Below are positions 36,240 through 43,462 of a DNA stretch of 64,000 nt, piece by piece. Under the pieces are notes generated by a model that was given only the letters and a program-made list of their open reading frames with translations, did not search any database and was not told the DNA's origin. A program made the translations under genes and the position numbers. The stretch's first letter is position 1. The number at the start of each line of letters is the position of its first letter. The stretch covers positions 602,575-666,574 of the forward strand of contig JACJXO010000001.1 in NCBI GenBank assembly GCA_020636645.1. Direction: 5' to 3'. Source of the DNA: Chitinophagales bacterium (GTDB lineage Bacteria; Bacteroidota; Bacteroidia; Chitinophagales; BACL12).

Positions 36240-37769
36240 ATGAAAAACCTGCAACTGCTCTACCAGCTGGTTCACAGGATGACACCTGACGAGCATTTGT
36301 ATCTGGAAAAACTGCTGCTCAAAGACGAGGGTGGCATGTGCAGAAAGCTGACGAACATTTTACTTGACATGTCGGCCTACGAGGAGAACACTGTTATTTA
36401 TAAATGGAGCAGGTACGGGAAAAAATTTTCCAGAAAAGCCCTTTACAATACTAGTCACCGAACCAAGGACAAGATACTACAGGCCATACATTTGTCCATG
36501 GCCGGAGCTTATCCTGACAGTTCTGATACCATAGCCAAGACTGCGGATGCCTACATACAAAAACAATTGTTTGAAGAAGCATACAATATATTGCGCAGTT
36601 TTCTGGAAAGACAAGCAGGATTCATATCTCCGGTGGAAGAACTACAGTTCCTGCATAAAATGCTCAGTCTTGCGCCACTTGTTGTCAGGACCAATCTGGA
36701 TACTGTACATGATGATCTGCTTCAGCAATGCGATAGAACACTGCAGCATATTCAGTTATACCACCGCATACACAGGCTGAACCACCAGGTTGGGTTATTG
36801 TATATCAAGGAGGCGAATAAAAAAGCTCAACCAGAAGAAATACATACCGTGCTATCAGCCTGGGAAGAACTCAGCAAAATTCCTTCTGAGCACCATGCTA
36901 CGCACAGTTATTTTCTCAAGACCACGGTGATGTTCATGCAACTGAGGTATGCATTTGAAAAACAGGCAGAAGCTCAGCTGGAGTTAGCAGGTACCATGCG
37001 ATCATATTATCTGCTTTATAAAACCTCTCCACACTACCTGAAGTTTCTGGCAGAACAGATCAATGCCGGAATCATATTAGCCAGATCAGGAGAAAGGGAA
37101 GCATTTGAAGAACTGACAGAATTTCTGCAACTGGTACTACAGGAAGAACATGTATTACATGATCTGCTGCGCATGCAACTGTGGTTCATTCAGTCATTAT
37201 TTCACTATTACCGCAGAGACATACAGCAGATGTTACAATACCTGGCACCTGCACACCATGCATTCATGGAGCAAAGAGACAAGCTACCCGTTACCGTTCA
37301 GCCAGCACTCCGATTGGGACTCATGAAGTGCTGGTTGCTGGCCGACCAGCACCGCTTCATCGCAAAGCTTTTTGAAGAGCGTCCTGCAGGTAAACCGTTG
37401 GTCAAGCTGGACCTGTATCTGGTCATGCACCTGATCTATCTCTGTTCGCTCTATTTGCGGTTCACTTATAATGTTCTATCGGGTGTGGTGACACCACCAC
37501 AGGGTTTCATGAAGCAGGTAAACAGATTTACCAGTGAGTATCAGCTTAGCAAAGATTTCCTTCCAGTAGAATACAGCATACATGGCACTTTTACACAGTT
37601 AGCAAAAGCTGGCATATCTCAAAACCACATTCGCATCCTGCAGAGGCTGAGAAAAAAGCTCAGCAAACCGGAAGTAGCAGAGGCCAGGCAGACGGAAGCA
37701 TTTCTGCGCACCTTTTCGTTAGATGACTGGATAACTGACACCATTTACAAACTCGAACAGTTGAAATAA
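36240..37769 (+). CDS. Helical-repeat protein of unknown function, 509 residues
   Basis: No domain is recognised. The protein has no signal peptide or membrane helix and is almost entirely helical, with Leu, Gln, His and Tyr spaced as in TPR-like or alpha-solenoid proteins (for example the LFEEAYNILRSFLERQ and LLADQHRFIAKLFEE segments). The N-terminal 110 residues are more basic (RYGKKFSRKALYNTSHRTKDKILQAI) and could bind a nucleic acid or partner. The gene sits just inside the left direct repeat and is convergent with the LytTR unit, separated by a terminator hairpin. Codon use is more AT-rich than icmF. It could be island cargo, and a role in defence or regulation is only a guess. Confidence 0.65.
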   Translation: MKNLQLLYQLVHRMTPDEHLYLEKLLLKDEGGMCRKLTNILLDMSAYEENTVIYKWSRYGKKFSRKALYNTSHRTKDKILQAIHLSMAGAYPDSSDTIAKTADAYIQKQLFEEAYNILRSFLERQAGFISPVEELQFLHKMLSLAPLVVRTNLDTVHDDLLQQCDRTLQHIQLYHRIHRLNHQVGLLYIKEANKKAQPEEIHTVLSAWEELSKIPSEHHATHSYFLKTTVMFMQLRYAFEKQAEAQLELAGTMRSYYLLYKTSPHYLKFLAEQINAGIILARSGEREAFEELTEFLQLVLQEEHVLHDLLRMQLWFIQSLFHYYRRDIQQMLQYLAPAHHAFMEQRDKLPVTVQPALRLGLMKCWLLADQHRFIAKLFEERPAGKPLVKLDLYLVMHLIYLCSLYLRFTYNVLSGVVTPPQGFMKQVNRFTSEYQLSKDFLPVEYSIHGTFTQLAKAGISQNHIRILQRLRKKLSKPEVAEARQTEAFLRTFSLDDWITDTIYKLEQLK

Positions 37770-37791
37770 AAAACCCCGCTTACGCGGGGTT
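37766..37791 (-). terminator. Terminator hairpin between convergent units
   Basis: AACCCCGC (37772-37779) pairs with GCGGGGTT (37784-37791) around TTAC. On the minus strand the stem runs into six T, so it is a good terminator for the 20-codon ORF and structured RNA. On the plus strand the T-run is poor. Confidence 0.8.
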
Positions 37792-37813
37792 GCTGTTAAG
37801 TACAGCGGCGGGC

Positions 37814-37876
37814 TCATGGATTGAGCATATCCCAGATCCACTCCAGGACCTCGATCCAAACAGTTGGTTCATTCAT
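37814..37876 (-). CDS. 20-residue peptide ORF with strong Shine-Dalgarno
   Basis: An ATG at 37876 opens 20 codons ending in TGA at 37814. AGGAGG at 37886-37881 lies 4 nt upstream, a near-perfect Shine-Dalgarno, which is exceptional in Bacteroidota, where such sites are rare. The peptide has Trp at positions 7, 13 and 15, hydrophobic residues on one face, and acidic residues at 3, 9, 12 and 16, so it could form a short amphipathic helix. It is preceded by a strongly structured region (37895-38006) and followed by a terminator at 37791. It may be a leader peptide, a type I-like toxin, or part of a regulatory RNA. No homologue is recognised. Confidence 0.4.
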   Translation of the reverse strand: MNEPTVWIEVLEWIWDMLNP

Positions 37877-37894
37877 AAAACCTCCTCGCTATGC

Positions 37895-38006
37895 CCGGGT
37901 GGTCTTCCTCCGACTGATCGCCACCCGGCCGTTACTAAGACCGGAGCTGCTCAGGCAGCTTAGCGCCTTGCAGGACTGCAGTTCACGATTGCAGCTTTTT
38001 GCAAGG
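37895..38006 (-). ncRNA. Candidate structured RNA upstream of the 20-codon ORF
   Basis: Three stable hairpins occur in 112 nt. CCTTGCA (37966-37972) pairs with TGCAAGG (38000-38006) and encloses CTGCA (37976-37980) with TGCAG (37990-37994). AGCTGC (37945-37950) pairs with GCAGCT (37955-37960) around a TCAG loop. CCGGGTGG (37895-37902) pairs with CCACCCGG (37921-37928). The region is much more GC-rich than the flanking AT-rich sequence. With the ORF and terminator downstream it would make a minus-strand RNA of about 220-240 nt. It resembles no RNA family that I can name. It could also be the 3' part of the LytTR transcript. Confidence 0.45.
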
Positions 38007-38086
38007 TATCGGGAGGCTAAGGGGCTGAGAATTGGTTTACAACCAAACCGTCAGATAATACAACCAAACCAAAAAACAGATGTCAA

Positions 38087-38866
38087 CTATATACCTAAAA
38101 ATTCCTTCAGCTGTTTCATTAAATCTTTACCTAGCTTCAAACTGGTTTTTTCATCAAAGATCACATATGTATCATCTTTGGTAATAGCAAGGATATTTTC
38201 CGTATTAATAATGCATTTCTTTTCAAAGAAAATAAAACATTCTGGTAAACCATGATACGATTCCAATTGACCAAATGGTTTGCTGAATAGCAGTTCCTTC
38301 TTGGAAACACCATTCTTGTCCAATACAGCTATGCTATAGCGGTTGCCTTTACCACCGCCCTGAAAATACAGGACATCTCTTATTGGCACACGAGTTATTT
38401 CACCCTCGCCATCCATCAGGTTGATACGGATATTCTGTTCATCTTCTTCATACATGGTTTCCCGCAATCTGGTGGGCCACTCTTTCGGCTTGAACTTCAT
38501 TTCCTGCGCTTTCTCTATGCAGGATCTTAACTCTTTTAAACCGATGGGCTTGTCCACATACTGCACAGTATTGTATTCTAAAGCCTGCTTAATATGGGCT
38601 TCAGATTCCGTAATAAAAATAATACGATAGTCATCTGGCGGCATAGCATCCAGGATCTCAAAACAGGTTTTCTTTCCTTCAAGAAATACATCCATGAAGA
38701 TCAGATCCGGCAAATATTTTTTAAGACCATTTAATGCAGTTCTGCTTGTATGATACATGCCTACACATTCAATATCCTTGAAATATCTGTTCATGAGAGC
38801 TTTTAGCTTGAAAGCTGCCTCTTTATTCGTTTCTACAATTGCATAGCTGTAAATAGGATTGCTCAT
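38087..38866 (-). CDS. LytTR-family response regulator
   Basis: 259 residues from the ATG at 38866 (the frame is open to 38941, but MSNPIYSYAIVE starts the receiver domain). The receiver domain covers about residues 5-125, with the phospho-acceptor Asp in PDLIFMDVFLEG and the switch Lys in QYVDKPIGLKEL. A LytTR DNA-binding domain covers about 155-255 (VPIRDVLYFQGGGKGNRYSIAV, then ENILAITKDDTYVIF). No histidine kinase is adjacent, so its signal is unknown. It sits between the candidate structured RNA and the CRISPR array on the same strand. Whether it regulates either is open. Confidence 0.87.
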   Translation of the reverse strand: MSNPIYSYAIVETNKEAAFKLKALMNRYFKDIECVGMYHTSRTALNGLKKYLPDLIFMDVFLEGKKTCFEILDAMPPDDYRIIFITESEAHIKQALEYNTVQYVDKPIGLKELRSCIEKAQEMKFKPKEWPTRLRETMYEEDEQNIRINLMDGEGEITRVPIRDVLYFQGGGKGNRYSIAVLDKNGVSKKELLFSKPFGQLESYHGLPECFIFFEKKCIINTENILAITKDDTYVIFDEKTSLKLGKDLMKQLKEFLGI

Positions 38867-39154
38867 AGGTGCGGTTTTTAGGTGAAAAAATGTAGAAAGT
38901 ACCGGAGTTTTTAAGGTTATATGCATGTTGCACAATAGCATTTAGTCGCATAATCATCTAACAATTCTGTTCAACAGCCCCGATCACGACAGGGTCAGTA
39001 CGAATCATTCGTAAGTGGGTTCTAAGAGTAGTGTGTCGGGCTACGACTACGACGAATATTTGTTTCAGTACGAATCATTCGTAAGTGTTTCTAAGAGCCA
39101 AGAGGATATCGTCTCACAAAAAGGGTACATGTTTCAGTACGTATCATTCGTAAG

Positions 39155-39258
39155 GAAAAGTGAAAGTGTGAAAGAGTCAGCTTCGACTAAGAATAAAAAC
39201 ATCTTCTTTATCTGATCAGTCCAATAAAAAAGCTGCGCAGCAGTCCCGCCCGTGCGGG
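39155..39258 (-). repeat. 104-bp intra-array element, copy 1
   Basis: Non-spacer sequence between a 24-nt truncated repeat (39131-39154) and a full repeat (39259). It matches 40248-40351 over its whole 104 bp with scattered substitutions. It contains TCCCGC/GCGGGA (39244-39259) and the palindrome GCTGCGCAGC (39232-39241), which on the minus strand is followed by six T, so it could act as a terminator at the end of a sub-array. Confidence 0.85.
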
Positions 39259-40247
39259 ATTTCAGTACGACTAATTCGTAAGTGTATTTAAGAGTTCTCT
39301 GGTGGGTCACGTAGAAAGCTTTGAAAGTTTCAGTACGACTAATTCGTAAGTGTATTTAAGAGGCATTTTCTTAATCCTCCAACAGAGGTAAAAGGTTTCA
39401 GTACGACTAATTCGTAAGTGTATTTAAGAGCCGCCAACAACGGCGATGTGTATGTAGGAAACGAGTTTCAGTACGACTAATTCGTAAGTGTATTTAAGAG
39501 GTCTTAAAGAATATGGAAGGTGATTGAACCTTATGTTTCAGTACGACTAATTCGTAAGTGTATTTAAGAGGTTATGCCTTATCAAAGGGTGGCAATGAGA
39601 AGTTTCAGTACGACTAATTCGTAAGTGTATTTAAGAGTATTGAGGACTTGCGGGATGGGATAGCCCTTTAGTTTCAGTACGACTAATTCGTAAGTGTATT
39701 TAAGAGGATATAAACAAAGAACATCTTGCTCGCATAAAGTTTCAGTACGACTAATTCGTAAGTGTATTTAAGAGACAACTGCCAAAGTGCAGGTCAGTGG
39801 CAAAATGATGTTTCAGTACGACTAATTCGTAAGTGTATTTAAGAGCTTCATAGTCAATACAATAAATAACAAATCCAGTTTCAGTACGACTAATTCGTAA
39901 GTGTATTTAAGAGTTGCAGATCAGGTAAGAACGAAAGCATAGAAAAAGTTTCAGTACGACTAATTCGTAAGTGTATTTAAGAGAAGAAATCCTGAGGAGA
40001 GCATTTCAGATCATGAGTTTCAGTACGACTAATTCGTAAGTGTTTTAAGGGTTTTGGTGTTGATGATCCAGGATCACGACGCCAGTTTCAGTACGACTAA
40101 TTCGTAAGTGTATTTAAGAGAGTATTATGAAATCAGCAATAGCAATTCTGTTGTTTCAGTACGACTATTTCGTAAGTGTTTCTAAGAGTATACTAGGCGT
40201 GAGGACGTCGGAGGGACAGTATGGTTTCAGTACGAATCATTCGTAAG

Positions 40248-40351
40248 GAAAAGTGAAAGTTTGAAAGAGTCAGCTTCGACTAAGAATAGAAACAAATTCT
40301 TTATCTGATCAGGCCTTTAAGAAAGCTGCGCAGCAGTCCCGCCCATGCGGG
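40248..40351 (-). repeat. 104-bp intra-array element, copy 2
   Basis: Second copy, in the same position relative to a truncated repeat (40224-40247) and a full repeat (40352). The GCTGCGCAGC palindrome and the TCCCGC/GCGGGA stem are kept, but the minus-strand T-run is broken to TTTCTT. Conservation between copies is far higher than expected of unrelated spacers. Confidence 0.85.
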
Positions 40352-41222
40352 ATTTCAGTACGACTAATTCGTAAGTGGTTCTAAGAGCATTCACAGAGAC
40401 GATCTGATGAAAACACAAATCTGTTTCAGTACGACTAATTCGTAAGTGGTTCTAAGAGCATTGACTTTTCAATCTCCCGATTCACCCCGCTGTTTCAGTA
40501 CGACTAATTCGTAAGTGGTTCTAAGAGAGGCGAGATGCAAGGCGAAGGAAGTCGAAGAGTGGTTTCAGTACGACTAATTCGTAAGTGTATTTAAGAGGTC
40601 TTAAAGAATATGGAAGGTGATTGAACCTTATGTTTCAGTACGACTAATTCGTAAGTGTATTTAAGAGTACTGGACAGGATAGGTGAGGCCATCGCTGGCG
40701 TTTCAGTACGACTAATTCGTAAGTGTATTTAAGAGGGAGTTACTGACCAGTAGTACCAAAAACCTCACAAGTTTCAGTACGACTAATTCGTAAGTGTATT
40801 TAAGAGGTAAACGCCAGTGTTGCCAACAACAGCGGCACAAAAGTTTCAGTACGACTAATTCGTAAGTGTATTTAAGAGTGTCTGGCCCTCTCCACAAGAG
40901 ATCCCACAGCATGTTTCAGTACGACTAATTCGTAAGTGTATTTAAGAGCCCAGAGATGAGATATCTCTCAAAATCGAGTCTGTTGTTTCAGTACGACTAA
41001 TTCGTAAGTGTATTTAAGAGTAACCGCGAAAAACTGGGTGAAATCTGCAGTAAAGGTTTCAGTACGACTAATTCGTAAGTGTATTTAAGAGGGCTCAAAG
41101 AGACCGCGACCTGCCCTCAACTATCCGGTTTCAGTACGACTAATTCGTAAGTGGTTCTAAGAGAACGAGCAGATCGTCGCCATCCTGAAACAACATGAGT
41201 TTCAGTACGACTAATTCGTAAG

Positions 41223-41353
41223 CTGTAAAAGAAATGATCCTAGTAAGTATTTAAATTTCAGACCGAAACATATTTATCACATGGTCCCCGCACATGGAAA
41301 GAGAATGAACCAAAAAGGCATTCGCAAGCCATATGCGGGGGCAACACAATATG
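41223..41353 (-). promoter_or_regulatory. Putative CRISPR leader with a long hairpin
   Basis: AT-rich sequence between the cas6 stop and the first (24-nt) repeat on the minus strand, where the leader should lie. It holds a 12-bp inverted repeat, CCCCGCACATGG (41286-41297) against CCATATGCGGGG (41329-41340), with one G-U wobble. Next to the array, 41240-41262 looks like a decayed repeat remnant (GTAAGTATTTAA then TTTCAG). No clear TAnnTTTG box was found. Confidence 0.45.
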
Positions 41354-42145
41354 TCAAAGAACACCGGTTCTGGCGTTGGCATCCGGGAAGGCCGGTACGG
41401 CCTTGATCAGGGAGGCAGGTGCCAGCAGTTTGCCATAACCTATGCTGCAGCCTTTACCCAGACCCAACTCTGCGGGCAGGAGAAGGTTGCTGTAAAATTC
41501 CAGGGTGAAACAACGCCATTGGCGCTTTTTATACGTGGTATGATCCGCCTGGAAAATATCATGCAGGTAACATTCAGCTGCAGGATCCAAAGACTGGTTC
41601 AAACCTTCAGTCAGCATGCGCTTGACAGAACCTAAGAGTGCTTCATTCAGGAGTTGCACGCGGTCTTCCATCCTGGGTGTCTGTTTCCATATTGCGTGTC
41701 TGTGCTCCTGTAATCCTATCCATTGTCTCAACTGGTACTTTGCCGGTTTTTCCAGTATTTCTGCTGTGTAATGCTGAAACCTGGCATAAGACAGTACCGG
41801 CAGCATGGCCACAATGCGGTTACGAAACTGCAGGCGGCCGGGCATGTGCTTCAGGTAGAACAACAAGGCATCTACCGCAGGCCCAACGGCCAGCAGACAG
41901 AGGTAATCATTCTTCTCTGTATATTGTATGAGCGGGTAGCGGTTTACGGTTCGTCCGTCGCGGTCATCAGCCTCATCGTGGTTATGGAAATAGTCAGTGG
42001 CCAGACCTGCAGCTTCAAATAAGGGCTTCTTACTCAGTACATCATTGGCCACTGCAGCACGGATAAACTGCAGCTCCCAGTGCTGCACTTTGATATCAAA
42101 GGGAATGGATAATATGTGGGTGGGGCTGGCCATGTACATCAACAT
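41354..42145 (-). CDS. cas6: CRISPR pre-crRNA endonuclease, Cas6-like
   Basis: 263 residues. It is the last gene of the cas operon and overlaps the csx3 stop by 1 nt. The C-terminal glycine-rich segment GLGKGCSIGYGKL is the Cas6/RAMP signature, preceded by a WRCFTLEFYSNLLLP strand. His residues in the N-terminal half (HNHDEADDRDG) are possible catalytic candidates, but I cannot assign the active site. Cas6 cuts the repeat at the base of its hairpin to give crRNAs with an 8-nt 5' handle, here predicted as ACTGAAAC. Starts three or five residues in are possible. Confidence 0.78.
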   Translation of the reverse strand: MLMYMASPTHILSIPFDIKVQHWELQFIRAAVANDVLSKKPLFEAAGLATDYFHNHDEADDRDGRTVNRYPLIQYTEKNDYLCLLAVGPAVDALLFYLKHMPGRLQFRNRIVAMLPVLSYARFQHYTAEILEKPAKYQLRQWIGLQEHRHAIWKQTPRMEDRVQLLNEALLGSVKRMLTEGLNQSLDPAAECYLHDIFQADHTTYKKRQWRCFTLEFYSNLLLPAELGLGKGCSIGYGKLLAPASLIKAVPAFPDANARTGVL

Positions 42146-42438
42146 TACAATTCTAAAATATCTCCTTCAGAAAATCCACTTACATGCGATGAGGTAACCA
42201 CAGCTTTGTTCAAATGGGTATCAAAGGTGGCTATGAAAGCCGCAGGATGATAAAAGTGCGTCAGGAAACTATACAGCCAAACAGGGCCTCTGCCCGACAG
42301 AACTACACCTTTATGACTGAGCTTTAACTTCACCAGATCCGGTGGCGAAATGGTTCTAAGTTCTTCAGGCAATATGATTCCTTCCCCTTCAAAATGTATA
42401 ACCACCCATTTTTCATCTTCTTTCAGTTCAAAATGCAT
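42145..42438 (-). CDS. csx3: Csx3 (Crn3) cyclic-tetra-adenylate ring nuclease
   Basis: 97 residues, the usual Csx3 size. The signature KGVVLSGRGPVWLYSFLTH (about residues 43-61) and the following ATFDTHLNKAVVTSSH closely match the Csx3 family. His-61 or His-64, Asp-73 and His-85 align with the residues reported to be catalytic in Archaeoglobus fulgidus Csx3. The known activity is Mn2+-dependent degradation of cA4, which shuts off type III signalling. It lies 4 bp after the TM-CARF gene and directly before cas6, in one operon with the complex. It is not fused to an AAA domain, unlike some family members. Confidence 0.9.
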   Translation of the reverse strand: MHFELKEDEKWVVIHFEGEGIILPEELRTISPPDLVKLKLSHKGVVLSGRGPVWLYSFLTHFYHPAAFIATFDTHLNKAVVTSSHVSGFSEGDILEL

Positions 42439-42442
42439 AAAA

Positions 42443-43462
42443 TTATTTTTCAGCTTTATCGATCAGTTCCTGCCAGAGGTCTTTTACAGTAAAAACATTG
42501 ATCTCTTCATCAAGTACCGGTTTCTTCTCCCTTAATGAAGCATCCTGACTTGTATAGGTGATACCTCTGGATCCTTTTACTGCAAGCATGGAGAGTGCGC
42601 TGGAGGTGGGTGCAGTACCTCCCGTAATACCAAAAAGCAGCTCAACATCCTTTCTTTTCCTGCATCGAACGCTTAACTCGGCTCTGACATGCTCTACAAT
42701 TGGTTCCACCATATAGGGGTCTTCTAATGTTAGTTTATAATACTTTATATCGGGAAACCAGGTTTGCATGATGTTATCAAAACGACAAATGTTCCAATCA
42801 GCATTATCTGCCAACTGACGATCTTCAAAATCGGTATCCTTAGACACCAGTAGGATCATCTCTTCAATTGATTCATGCGTTTTAAATGTTTTGAAAATAG
42901 GTTGCCAGGTAGTTTCAAAGTCAGCTATATCTTGCTTATCTTCTATTACTTTTTTCAATGCCTGAATCTTACTAATCCCCCTTTCGCTAAAATTCATTTT
43001 TTGGGATGTATTATTGGCATCCAACAAACTCAAACCAGTAATCAGCACCTTTCTTTTGCTTTTGTTATCAGGATCCGCCTTTTCTTTTCTAATAAAAGCC
43101 ACATGGATCAATACAGGTAAAATGAGATAGGCTGTATGCCAGGCCACCTCTCCGAAACTGGCATCATTCCAGATAAATTCCCGCAATGCATCTGCTATCC
43201 AGGACATATGAAGGATAAAATAAAACAGATATGACAGGGTGACCAGACTGCCACCAACCCCCAGAAATGCAATGGACGTTACCAGCCTGAATTCGTCCAT
43301 TTTCTTTCTACATGCGATCCACACTGACAGCAGAAACAATGCTACTGCATGTATATAGGTCAGCCATTCCCACACTACGGCATTGTTCAACAAATGGAGT
43401 ATGGCCAGCTCGGCTATCAGCAAAGTCGACAACAGGAGCAACAGGTATCGATTCTTGTTCAT
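42443..43462 (-). CDS. Membrane-anchored CARF-domain protein, putative cyclic-oligoadenylate effector
   Basis: 339 residues. Four hydrophobic helices lie at about 6-25, 33-51, 60-90 and 107-124, joined by short loops. After a basic linker, residues 140-339 form a CARF-like Rossmann domain: it starts with KRKVLITGLSLLDANN and has GITGGTAPTSSAL at 278-290, matching the [N/D]xTGGT loop that binds cyclic oligoadenylate in Csm6/Csx1/Can-type proteins. No HEPN, nuclease or protease domain is present, so output would have to come through the membrane part, as proposed for Cam1 (one helix plus CARF) and Csx23. It overlaps csm5 by 4 nt and is followed by csx3. Confidence 0.8.
   Translation of the reverse strand: MNKNRYLLLLLSTLLIAELAILHLLNNAVVWEWLTYIHAVALFLLSVWIACRKKMDEFRLVTSIAFLGVGGSLVTLSYLFYFILHMSWIADALREFIWNDASFGEVAWHTAYLILPVLIHVAFIRKEKADPDNKSKRKVLITGLSLLDANNTSQKMNFSERGISKIQALKKVIEDKQDIADFETTWQPIFKTFKTHESIEEMILLVSKDTDFEDRQLADNADWNICRFDNIMQTWFPDIKYYKLTLEDPYMVEPIVEHVRAELSVRCRKRKDVELLFGITGGTAPTSSALSMLAVKGSRGITYTSQDASLREKKPVLDEEINVFTVKDLWQELIDKAEK

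Larger units (their letters stand above)
38993..41222 (-). CRISPR. Type III-associated CRISPR array: 31 repeats in three sub-arrays
   Basis: A 36-nt repeat with spacers of 31-36 nt. On the plus strand it begins GTTTCAGTACGACTAATTCG and ends GTGTATTTAAGAG. The minus strand is the likely sense: it then ends in ACTGAAAC, like the 5' handle of type III crRNAs, has a TACGA/TCGTA hairpin just before that handle, and runs in the same direction as the cas genes. Sub-arrays: 38993-39154 (3 repeats), 39259-40247 (15), 40352-41222 (13), separated by two copies of a 104-bp element. Repeats at 39131, 40224 and 41199 are cut to 24 nt. The repeats at 38993, 39062, 39131, 40153 and 40224 vary in the loop but keep the hairpin stem. 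The spacer at 39501-39534 is identical to 40598-40631. Confidence 0.97.

Noticed and set aside
37881..37928. Possible RNase P RNA, tmRNA or SRP RNA, from a GGAGGAAG-like stretch near GGGCATAG
   Set aside because: The similarity is short, the region is too small for RNase P RNA, and a Shine-Dalgarno with an ORF and a terminator follows at once.
36240..38941. Retron or reverse transcriptase system around the structured RNA
   Set aside because: Neither neighbour has reverse transcriptase motifs (no xxDD) and no msr/msd-like inverted repeats frame the RNA.
39015..39215. 66-codon plus-strand ORF in the CRISPR array, and one at 40712-40912 on the minus strand
   Set aside because: They are made of CRISPR repeats and spacers and have repetitive readings of the repeat itself.
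38993..41222. Plus-strand sense for the CRISPR array, suggested by truncated and variant repeats at the right-hand ends of the blocks
   Set aside because: The minus-strand repeat ends in ACTGAAAC after a hairpin, as expected for type III crRNA, and agrees with the cas operon direction. The truncated repeats still contain hairpin and handle. Some doubt remains.
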